Under the pieces are notes generated by a model. That model was not told the origin of the DNA. It did not search any database and worked only from the letters and a program-made list of their open reading frames with translations. Source: Deltaproteobacteria bacterium (GTDB lineage Bacteria > Myxococcota_A > UBA796 > UBA2385). Taken from it: a stretch of 64,000 nucleotides of DNA. Made by a program: the position numbers and the translations under genes. Shown here piece by piece: positions 56,911 to 64,000 of the stretch (position 1 is the first letter of the stretch; each line of letters begins with the position of its first letter). Location of the stretch: NCBI GenBank assembly GCA_018401435.1, contig JAGYJW010000036.1, forward strand, positions 1-64,000. Direction: 5' to 3'.

Positions 56911-59502
56911 GTGGTGGCCCCGCTGCCGGTGCCCGCCCCCGCGCCGGCCCCTGGACCGCGGACGCCGGGCATGGTGCTGGCAGAGGCACCCTCGGCCGCG
57001 CCGGGCCGGGTGGCCCCCGAGGTGACCGACCCCCTCAGCCTGGGCCGCGAACGCTATGCCGAGGGCGACCTGGCGGGCACCATCGCCGCCTTGACCCCCT
57101 GGCTGGAGAGCCGCAAAGGCCCCCACGGTCGCAGCCGAACCGCCGGACACCTGCTGCTGGGAATGGCTCACTTTGGGCTTGAAAACTGGAATCTTTCCAG
57201 CTACCACTTCTACCAGGTGCGCCGCACCGGGGGCCCCCTCGCCCCTTATGGCGCCTGGAACGAGGCCCTGGTGGACCACCGACGGGGCCGCCACCGGGTC
57301 GCCGCCCGAGAGTGCAGCAGCTACCGCAACAGCTGGCCCGACGGCCCCCACGCCGATGAGTGTCTGCTGCTGATGGGCGACGCCTATGCGGCCGATGGCG
57401 CGCGCAGCGCCAGCCTGGGCGCCTATGGCCAATACCTGGAGCACCACCCCGACACCCCGCGCAAGGAGGAGATCCAGCTGGCCACGGCCCTGGCTTATGC
57501 CCGCACCGACCCCAAGCGCGGCATCGCCCTGCTGCAGGCCCTGGGCCTGGATCACAGCTACCCCTCCACCGATCTGGCGGTGCAAGCCGAGCTCGCCGCC
57601 CTGCGGGAGGCCGGCCACCCCGAGGCCCTGCTGCCCACCGACCCGCCCTCCTTGATGCGGCGCACGGCCTCCTTGCGCCGCTCGGGGCTCTATGAAGACG
57701 CCTGGGCGCTCTTCAACGAGCTGGCCAAGCTGGGCGAGGCCAACCCAGAGGTGGCCCGCTGGATCGAAGACAACGAGGAGCGCATGGCCTGGGGCACGCG
57801 CAACTACGACGTCTATGCCGAGGCCCTCAGCGCCCAGTACGAGGCGGCCCCCGATCCCGACCAGGCCTGGAGCATCTTCGTGGCCTGGAGCCGGGCCGGC
57901 GAGTGGGCGAAAGCGGCAGACTGGGGGCGCAAGGGCCTGGACGCCCACAAGAGCCACTATCGCTGGAAGGCCGCCAAGGACGACATGGCTTGGGCCACCC
58001 TGCTGGCCGGCCAATACAAGGAGGCCCAGGAGCGCTGGTCGGCCCTATCCAAAGCAGGTGGGGATTTCGGCAGAAAAGCAGCCTTCTACGCTGCATTTTC
58101 AGCCTATCGCGGTGGAGACTTCGAGACGGCCAAGGCCGGCTTCGACGCCCTGACCGAACGCAGGACCGACTGGACCGCGCCGGCCCACTATTGGCGCGCC
58201 AAGGTGCACGCGGCCCAGGGCGACGACACCGCCGCCGAGAACGACCGCCAGATGGCCCGGGTCACCGACTCCGACGGCTGGTACGGCCTGCTCTTGGACA
58301 ACGCGGCCAAGCCCCCCACGGGCGACTTCAGCGGCTGGAGAGAGCGCGATGGCCGCTGGCACGGGCCGGCCGCCCCCAGCCTGCCCACGCTGGTGCGGCC
58401 CGGGGTGCAGGCCCTGGCCCAGACCGGCCTGGGCGGACATGCCCTGGACACCCGACTGGACCAGGCCCTCGGCCCCAGACCCTTTGCCACACTGCGCTGG
58501 CAGGCGCTTCAGGCTCCCCCGGCGGCCCCGGTCCGCACCGCCGCCCTCGACCCGGGTCCGGCCTTGCCCCAGTCCGGCCTCGCCCTGCCCGACGGCTACC
58601 CCGCCTGCTCCTGGTATGACCGCGACGCGGCCGCGCGGGACTTCCTGCGCTTCAGCGAGGCCCACAAGGCGCTCTGGCCCGGCCTTCCCGCCGCCTACGA
58701 CCTGGCCATGGCCGGCCTCTACACCGACGCGGCCCGCGAGCTCTTCGACGCCTACGAGGAGTGGCGGTCGGTGGTGCAAGATGGGGCCAAGGGCGACCCC
58801 CGCCGGCAGCAGATCGCGTCCCTGAGGCTGCGGCTCACGGACTGGCGGCCCTTTCTGCTCCTGGTGCGCGACCACTACCACGCCGCGCGGGCCTGCTGGG
58901 GCCTGGAGAAATCCGCCAGCGACGAGGCCGAACGCATCGCCGCCTTGCGGCTGGGCTACCCGCTGGTCCGCCCGGACCTGGTCTGGCAGACGGCCCGCCG
59001 CTACAACGTCGACCCCTACTTGATCTACGGCATCATGCGCCAAGAGAGCACCTACCGGAACGCGGCCCTCTCGCCGGTGGGCGCCATCGGCCTCATCCAG
59101 GTGATGCCCGCCACCGGCGCCAAGGTCGCGGCCCTGCTGGGAGAGCACCGCTATTCACCGGGCATGCTGGAAGATCCCAAGACCAACCTGCGCTATGGCA
59201 TCTACTACTTCAGTCGGTTGATGGATCGATTCGACGGGGTCTTTCCGTTGGCCGTGGCCAGCTACAATGGCGGCCCCCACAACATGAGCCGCTGGTATCG
59301 CCCCTGGACCGACAAGAAGGCGGGCGACGGCATCGATCTCGACGCCCTGGTCGAGACCATCCAATATGACGAGACGCGCGACTACGTCAAGCGCGTATCC
59401 AGCCACTATATGCGCTACATCGAGATCTACGAGGGGGCGGACGCACGGGTGGTCCTGCCGCCCCGGCCGGCGGGCGACGACGCCAGCGTCATCGACTTCT
59501 GA
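56911..59502 (+). CDS. soluble lytic murein transglycosylase (Slt70-like)
   Basis: Peptidoglycan lytic transglycosylase of 863 aa in this frame. A long helical superhelix (TPR-like, e.g. DECLLLMGDAYAADGARS) precedes a C-terminal SLT domain: catalytic Glu712 in MRQESTYRNAALSPVGAIGL, NLRYGIYYFSRLM and AVASYNGGPHNM. The true start is probably ATG 56813, giving a signal peptide (PPLLLLALLAGSPQPAS), but one base seems lost in the C-run near 56830, so the frame opens only at GTG 56911. Follows the rhodanese-like gene by 7 bases from that ATG. Confidence 0.9.
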   Translation: MVAPLPVPAPAPAPGPRTPGMVLAEAPSAAPGRVAPEVTDPLSLGRERYAEGDLAGTIAALTPWLESRKGPHGRSRTAGHLLLGMAHFGLENWNLSSYHFYQVRRTGGPLAPYGAWNEALVDHRRGRHRVAARECSSYRNSWPDGPHADECLLLMGDAYAADGARSASLGAYGQYLEHHPDTPRKEEIQLATALAYARTDPKRGIALLQALGLDHSYPSTDLAVQAELAALREAGHPEALLPTDPPSLMRRTASLRRSGLYEDAWALFNELAKLGEANPEVARWIEDNEERMAWGTRNYDVYAEALSAQYEAAPDPDQAWSIFVAWSRAGEWAKAADWGRKGLDAHKSHYRWKAAKDDMAWATLLAGQYKEAQERWSALSKAGGDFGRKAAFYAAFSAYRGGDFETAKAGFDALTERRTDWTAPAHYWRAKVHAAQGDDTAAENDRQMARVTDSDGWYGLLLDNAAKPPTGDFSGWRERDGRWHGPAAPSLPTLVRPGVQALAQTGLGGHALDTRLDQALGPRPFATLRWQALQAPPAAPVRTAALDPGPALPQSGLALPDGYPACSWYDRDAAARDFLRFSEAHKALWPGLPAAYDLAMAGLYTDAARELFDAYEEWRSVVQDGAKGDPRRQQIASLRLRLTDWRPFLLLVRDHYHAARACWGLEKSASDEAERIAALRLGYPLVRPDLVWQTARRYNVDPYLIYGIMRQESTYRNAALSPVGAIGLIQVMPATGAKVAALLGEHRYSPGMLEDPKTNLRYGIYYFSRLMDRFDGVFPLAVASYNGGPHNMSRWYRPWTDKKAGDGIDLDALVETIQYDETRDYVKRVSSHYMRYIEIYEGADARVVLPPRPAGDDASVIDF

Positions 59503-59508
59503 GGGCGC

Positions 59509-60159
59509 TCAGCCCTCGCTGGTGGGGTCCTCCGAAGCGCCAACGACGACGCCGACCGTCGGCTCCTCCTCGACCTGGATCGGCCCGGTGCCGGCCAACT
59601 TGCTGGCCGTCTTCTCGTCCTTGCCGCCCACGGCCTCGCGCAGGCGGTTCCACCAGTCGGTGCGCTCCTCGCCCTCGTCTTCGGGCAGCTGCACGGCGAG
59701 GTCCTCGCTCTCTACGATGACCGCGGCGGGACCCGTGTTCACGCGACCATCCAGCGGCAGCAGCGCGCCGCCGTGCAGGATGAGTCCGGTCACTTTTTGA
59801 CCGGCTCGGTCGATCACATAGTCCTGAACCGTGCCCAGGGAGCGCCCCCGCCGGGTGATCGCCGTGGTGCCCCGGTAGCTGCTGGCCCAGGCCCGACCGC
59901 CCACGGCCGCTGGCTTGCCGCTGGTCCATTCGACGGCGGCCTCGGTGCGGACAAAGGCGAGATCCCGCCCGATGAGGTTCATCTCGCTCGCCCGCACGCC
60001 GCCGGATCGGCCGAATACGCCCGCGGACTTCAGCCGCCAGCCATAGATGCGCAGGGTCTCGAGGTCGAATTGGAAGTCGTCGAGCCGCCCCACCAGCGCC
60101 CCCTCTTCGAGGGTGGCGACTTGCAGGTTCTGGGCGCGCTTCCAGGTGTCCATCATCAT
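59509..60159 (-). CDS. PRC-barrel-like protein
   Basis: Protein of 216 aa with three beta-barrel-like repeats resembling PRC domains (VGRLDDFQFDLETLRIYGW, LGTVQDYVIDRAGQKVTGLI). PRC barrels bind RNA or proteins and can act in ribosome maturation or photosynthesis. Three consecutive ATGs (60159, 60156, 60153) could start it. Convergent with the transglycosylase. Confidence 0.72.
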   Translation of the reverse strand: MMMDTWKRAQNLQVATLEEGALVGRLDDFQFDLETLRIYGWRLKSAGVFGRSGGVRASEMNLIGRDLAFVRTEAAVEWTSGKPAAVGGRAWASSYRGTTAITRRGRSLGTVQDYVIDRAGQKVTGLILHGGALLPLDGRVNTGPAAVIVESEDLAVQLPEDEGEERTDWWNRLREAVGGKDEKTASKLAGTGPIQVEEEPTVGVVVGASEDPTSEG

Positions 60160-60282
60160 CGGCGGCTCTCCATCCGGGCAGGGACCTGACAATGTCCCGG
60201 GTCCCGTTTATCCTCCACAGCGACCATGCACCGGCCATGCGAGAGCACGCCGCTCGCTTTCATGAATCGGCAGGAAGGAAGG
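60160..60282. promoter_or_regulatory. divergent intergenic region with a GGGAC/GTCCC repeat
   Basis: GGGAC (60181-60185) and GTCCC (60194-60198) form a short inverted repeat. CTGACA at 60186-60191 could be a -35 for the rightward lipoprotein gene with TTTATC at 60207-60212, but the spacing (15) is poor. AGGAAGGAAGG before 60283 is the ribosome binding site. Confidence 0.35.
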
Positions 60283-61239
60283 ATGGGCCCCATGAGATGG
60301 ATCACCGGACTGCTGCTGGCGGCCGCATGTGGGTCCAGCACCCAGGACGCGACGGACCAGAAGGGGCAGGAGCAGCCCGGCCTCGCCGACCCACCCAGCG
60401 CATATGTCTACACCCCGCAAGCGCAGGCAGAGGCCCGCTTCGACGCCGACGCCCTCGAAGCCATCCTCGATGAATACCTCACCGGGTCCATGGTCTTTTC
60501 GGCGACGCCGGTGATGGACGCCTATGCCCAGGTGCTGGAAGCGGCCGAACCCGGCTGCCCCGACTGGTACGAGGTGGACGGCAACACCTTCTGGTATGCC
60601 TACTGCAGCACCAGCACGGGCACCTCTTTCGACGGCTACGGCTTCTACACCGTCTATGACGGCGTCGACGCCTTCGGGGATGGCAACCTGTGGGAGCTGA
60701 CCGCCATCAGCGGCTCGGCCACCGTGCGCGACAATGCTGGCCACACGCTGCATATCGGCGGCGACCTCTACGACGGCACCGGCCTGTCCACCGACGGCGC
60801 CCGCCTGTGGGTGAGCCAGGTGGCCGGCGCCTTCTTGTGGGATGGCCCCGGCTCCGAAGGCAGCTGGATGGCCGAGGGCGGCAGCCCCTCCCTGCTGCTC
60901 TACGCCATCCAATACGAGCTGGGCGGGCTGGCCTACAACTACCGCTACGAGACCGGCGCCATCGCCGGCCTGGCCGGGGGCAGCGCCGCCCTGCACCTCA
61001 ACGACCTCAGCATGGCCCACACCGCCCTGGGCTATGCCTGCGAGGCCGAACCTATGGGCACGCTGTCGGTGCGCGACAGCAGCGGCCACTGGTGGGAGAT
61101 CCGCTTCGACCTGGACGACCGTGGGCGCCTGACCGGTGAATGTGACGGCTGCGGCGGCGTCTTTGACGGTGAGACCTATGTGGGCGAGGTCTGCGCGGAC
61201 TTCTCGCCCATGCTCGATTGGGAGACGAGTCCATGGTGA
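60283..61239 (+). CDS. lipoprotein, possible first gene of the DUF1549/DUF1501 cluster
   Basis: Predicted 318-aa lipoprotein. Signal MRWITGLLLAAAC ends in a lipobox (LAAAC). The body is beta-rich with regular strands (FWYAYCSTSTGTSFDGYGFY, HTLHIGGDLYDGTGLS), Trp and Tyr rich, with few charged residues. I do not recognise a domain. Its stop overlaps the next gene's start, so it forms an operon with the two genes after it. Confidence 0.72.
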   Translation: MGPMRWITGLLLAAACGSSTQDATDQKGQEQPGLADPPSAYVYTPQAQAEARFDADALEAILDEYLTGSMVFSATPVMDAYAQVLEAAEPGCPDWYEVDGNTFWYAYCSTSTGTSFDGYGFYTVYDGVDAFGDGNLWELTAISGSATVRDNAGHTLHIGGDLYDGTGLSTDGARLWVSQVAGAFLWDGPGSEGSWMAEGGSPSLLLYAIQYELGGLAYNYRYETGAIAGLAGGSAALHLNDLSMAHTALGYACEAEPMGTLSVRDSSGHWWEIRFDLDDRGRLTGECDGCGGVFDGETYVGEVCADFSPMLDWETSPW

Positions 61240-62921
61240 TGCAAGGCCCACCGGGCATCGGCCTCGCCCTGCTCCTGGGGCTCTCGGCCTGCCAGACCGA
61301 GGAGATCCCAGCGCCGGCCCCGGCTGCCGGCAGCGCCAGGGATCCGGCTGCGGCGGTGCCCGAGATGGCCCCCCCCGACCTGCTCACGCGCATCAGCCTG
61401 GACCTGCGGGGCGTGCGGCCCAGCCTCGCTGAGATCGCCCAGGTCCAGGCCGATCCCGGCGCGCTGCAAGAGCTGACCCTGGCCTTCATGGAGGATGCGC
61501 GCTTCGAGGGCCGTATGGTGGACTTCTGGGCCGAGATCACCCTCACCCGGGCCGACAGCTTCTTCTTCAGCGCCAGCGACTTCGGGCGCTACGACGAGGC
61601 CCGCTTTGCTCGTTCCGTGGGTGAGGAGCCCGTGCGCCTGATGGCCCGCGTGGCCGCAGAAGGCCGCCCCTGGACCGAGGTGGTCACCGCCGATTGGACC
61701 CTGGCCGACGACCTGTTGCTGGACATCTGGCCGCTTGAGCGCACAGGCGAGGCCGACGCCGCTGGCTGGGCCGAAGCCCGCTACACCGATGGCCGCCCCA
61801 GCGCCGGCATCCTGGCCAGCAACGGCATGTGGTGGCGCTACCAGAGCACCGACTCCAACGCAAACCGCAAGCGGGCCAACCAGATCAGCCGCATCCTGCT
61901 CTGCAACGACTACCTGCTGCGCCCGCTGGACTTCGACCGCAACGTGAACCTGCTGGACTCCGAGGCGGTCGAAGACGCCATCGCGACAGACCCGGGCTGC
62001 GTGGCCTGCCATGCCAGCCTGGACCCCATCGCCAGCTATCTCTTCGGTTTCTGGGCCTATAACCAGGATAGTTGGCTGGAAAACACCAGCTACCACCCCG
62101 AACGCGAGCGGCTCTGGCAGCAGGCCACCGGGGTGGCCCCCGCCTGGTATGGGGTGCCGGGGTCCTCGCTGGTGGACCTGGGCAACCAGATCGCCGGCGA
62201 CCCGCGCTTTCCCGCTTGCCTGGTCGAGCAGGTCTATGGCGGCCTGCTGCGTCGGGACGCCGCCCTGCTGGACGACGACACCCTCACCCACCACCGCGAG
62301 GCCCTGCTGGCCGGCGGCCTGTCCATCAAGCCCCTCATCGCCTCGGTCATCGCCGACCCGCGCTACCGGGCGGCCGACAGCGCCCACCCCGCCCTCGACG
62401 CCGTGGGGGCCGTCCCCAGCAAGATGGTCACCGTGGACCAGCTCGCCGACCAGGTGGCCGACCTCACCGGCTTCCGGTGGACCTGGGAGGGCTATGACTT
62501 GATGCGCAGCGACCTGTACGGGCTGCGCACGCTGGCCGGTGGCGCCGACGGCCAGAGCGTGGTGCGCAGCGCCCGCAGCCCCAACGCCACGCTGCTGCTG
62601 GTCCAGGAGCGCCTGGCCGAGGCCGGCGCCTTGCATGTGCTCGAACATGACGTGCTCGCCGAGGATCCCAGCGAACGCCGGCTCTTCACCCGGCTGGACT
62701 ATGGCGAGCGCCCCGGGGGTCCGGGCGAGGCGGCCATGGTGGCGCAGATCCAGGACCTGCACCTGCGCATCTTCGCCCAGGAGGTGGCCGCAGATGGCCC
62801 CGAGGTCGCCGCAAACCTCGCCCTCTGGCAAGAGCTGATGGCGGTGTCGGGCGACCCCTATGTGGCCTGGGCGGGCCTGCTCTCGGCCCTGCTGCGCGAC
62901 CCTGAATTCCTCCTCTACTGA
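61233..62921 (+). CDS. DUF1549-like lipoprotein with one heme c motif
   Basis: 562-aa lipoprotein: signal and lipobox (LALLLGLSAC), then ISLDLRGVRPSLAEIAQVQA, resembling the DUF1549 region of Planctomycete/Myxococcota cytochrome-linked proteins. A single heme-binding CVACH lies in GCVACHASLDPIASYLFGFW. The rest is helical. It precedes DUF1501 as is common. Function is unknown. Confidence 0.75.
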   Translation: MVMQGPPGIGLALLLGLSACQTEEIPAPAPAAGSARDPAAAVPEMAPPDLLTRISLDLRGVRPSLAEIAQVQADPGALQELTLAFMEDARFEGRMVDFWAEITLTRADSFFFSASDFGRYDEARFARSVGEEPVRLMARVAAEGRPWTEVVTADWTLADDLLLDIWPLERTGEADAAGWAEARYTDGRPSAGILASNGMWWRYQSTDSNANRKRANQISRILLCNDYLLRPLDFDRNVNLLDSEAVEDAIATDPGCVACHASLDPIASYLFGFWAYNQDSWLENTSYHPERERLWQQATGVAPAWYGVPGSSLVDLGNQIAGDPRFPACLVEQVYGGLLRRDAALLDDDTLTHHREALLAGGLSIKPLIASVIADPRYRAADSAHPALDAVGAVPSKMVTVDQLADQVADLTGFRWTWEGYDLMRSDLYGLRTLAGGADGQSVVRSARSPNATLLLVQERLAEAGALHVLEHDVLAEDPSERRLFTRLDYGERPGGPGEAAMVAQIQDLHLRIFAQEVAADGPEVAANLALWQELMAVSGDPYVAWAGLLSALLRDPEFLLY

Positions 62922-62934
62922 TGCCGGAGCACGC

Positions 62935-64000
62935 ATGAACCGCCGGACCTTCCTGGGGAGCAGCGCGCTGGCCACCGCCGGCCTCGCCTTGCCCTCCCGC
63001 CCGGCCCGCGCCGCGTCGGGGGCCGACCTCAAGTTCCTCTTCGTCTTCAACACCGGCGGCTGGGACCCCACGCGGGTCTTCGCGCCGGAATTCTCCAACC
63101 GAAACGTCGATATGGAGCCAGGGGCCGAGCCCGCCACCGCCGGCAACCTGCGCTATGTCGCCCACGCCGACCGCCCCAGCGTCGGCGCCTTCTTCCGGCA
63201 GAACTACGCCCGCATGCTGGTCATCAACGGCGTGCAGGTGCGGAGCATCGCCCACGAGATCTGCACGATGATCGCGCTGAGCGGCGACACTTCGGGCTTC
63301 GCGCCGGATTGGGCCACCATCATCGCCCATGCCGGAAGCAGCCAGAATACGCTGCCACACCTCGTTCTGGGCGGACCCTCCCTCACGGGTGCCCTGGGAA
63401 CCTCGGTGGCGCGCACCGGGATCAGCGGGCAGCTCGAGGGCCTGCTGAGCGGGCAGATCCTCGACCGCAGCGACATCCGGCTGCCCGGTCGCTTGCCCCG
63501 ACAGGCCGAAGACGTGGTGGACCGCTACCTGCAGCGCCGGGCGGGGGCCCGGGCCGCCGCCTCGCGCAGCCAGGGCGACGCCGCCCTCTCCGGCGCCTAT
63601 GCCGACGCCATGGACAAGGCGCTGGGGCTCAAGGACTACCGCTATGTGATGGACTTCACCGGCGGCCAGGGCCTGGCCAACCAGGCCGCGGTGGCGGTGG
63701 ATGCGCTGTCGCTGGGCTTGTCCCGCTGCGTGAGCCTCGGCTTCCCCGGCGCGGGCGCGGGGCTGGGCTGGGACACCCACGCCAACAACGACGAAGACCA
63801 GAGCACCCTGTTTGAGGCCCTCTTCAGCGGCCTCTCCCAGCTCATGGCCCTGCTGGACGCCACCCCGGGCGAGAGCAGCCCCAGCCTGGCCGACGAGACG
63901 GTGGTGGTCGTGCTCTCCGAGATGGGGCGCACGCCCCAGCTCAACGCCACCCTGGGCAAGGACCACTGGCCTTATACCAGCGTCATGATGCTGGGCCCGG
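62935..64000 (+). CDS. DUF1501 protein, Tat-exported, partial at window end
   Basis: The first 355 residues run off the right edge. A Tat-like signal (NRRTFLGSSALATAGLALP) opens it, and the DUF1501 (sulfatase-like) features include FLFVFNTGGWDPTRVF and VVLSEMGRTPQLN with GKDHW. GGAG is 6 bases before ATG 62935. DUF1501 proteins are alkaline-phosphatase-superfamily relatives of unknown function. Confidence 0.88.
   Translation, partial: MNRRTFLGSSALATAGLALPSRPARAASGADLKFLFVFNTGGWDPTRVFAPEFSNRNVDMEPGAEPATAGNLRYVAHADRPSVGAFFRQNYARMLVINGVQVRSIAHEICTMIALSGDTSGFAPDWATIIAHAGSSQNTLPHLVLGGPSLTGALGTSVARTGISGQLEGLLSGQILDRSDIRLPGRLPRQAEDVVDRYLQRRAGARAAASRSQGDAALSGAYADAMDKALGLKDYRYVMDFTGGQGLANQAAVAVDALSLGLSRCVSLGFPGAGAGLGWDTHANNDEDQSTLFEALFSGLSQLMALLDATPGESSPSLADETVVVVLSEMGRTPQLNATLGKDHWPYTSVMMLGP

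Overview
The window is GC-rich DNA (roughly 70% G+C by eye) from a Gram-negative bacterium that looks like Myxococcota or a related deltaproteobacterial lineage. The markers are a MYXO-CTERM-like sorting tail beside a CPBP-family intramembrane protease, an AgmX-type C-terminal domain, many lipoproteins, an IcmF-type B12 mutase, degenerate Ser/Thr-kinase and histidine-kinase relatives, and a DUF1549/DUF1501 pair. It reads as chromosomal core sequence with lineage-specific genes in between. I saw no rRNA, tRNA, insertion sequence, phage gene or CRISPR array, and no gene-free stretch longer than about 230 bases.

Layout. 0-5 kb: a secreted discoidin/NHL protein, an M19 dipeptidase and a three-gene minus-strand cluster (membrane protein, beta-propeller, coiled-coil). 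5-8 kb: metK and a GT39-like membrane glycosyltransferase. 8-15.4 kb (minus): secA, rpsB, tsf, pyrH, frr, uppS, cdsA, the classic translation/envelope cluster. 15.5-19.2 kb (minus): an M23 peptidase, a PP2C phosphatase, rsmA and tsaD. 19.3-25.5 kb (minus): a tightly overlapping operon of an ABC ATPase, an ABC-2 permease, a GldG-like protein, a DUF4340 protein and a metallophosphoesterase/tetraheme cytochrome lipoprotein. 25.6-29.6 kb: a SurA-like protein, a GNAT acetyltransferase and three reading frames that appear frameshifted. 29.6-37.4 kb: a CPBP protease, larE, a TSP3/MYXO-CTERM/porin-like fusion, a hypothetical protein and a histidine kinase/response regulator pair. 37.5-46.9 kb: an SDR with a flavin reductase, icmF, a pseudokinase, an MBL hydrolase, bioD and a DedA protein. 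47-52.6 kb: tsaE, a ComEA-like protein, truB-rbfA, a degenerate biotin-carboxylase-like protein, a DUF2520 protein, a small conserved-looking protein and rpmB. 52.7-64 kb: a hybrid sensor lacking its phospho-histidine, a FIST protein, a Rieske protein, a rhodanese-like protein, a lytic transglycosylase, a PRC-barrel protein, and a lipoprotein/DUF1549/DUF1501 cluster that runs off the end.

The main discovery is a probable new selenoprotein. The metallophosphoesterase/tetraheme cytochrome gene (20896 to 19310, minus) has one in-frame TGA at codon 52. It sits where, from memory, the family has the last Cys of a PCGC motif. A hairpin with loop GGUCU follows 18 nt after the TGA, the same loop and spacing I recall for the E. 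coli fdhF SECIS. The true start overlaps the upstream DUF4340 stop as ATGA, and the frame stays open across the TGA, so ordinary gene calling would lose the first 90 codons, which include the lipoprotein signal. Other points: several genes near 27-29 kb, 33.5 kb and 56.8 kb show paired or single one-base frame changes in G/C runs, which more likely reflects consensus errors than decay. At least four proteins (pseudokinase, biotin-carboxylase-like, His-less hybrid kinase, rhodanese-like) have visibly lost catalytic residues.
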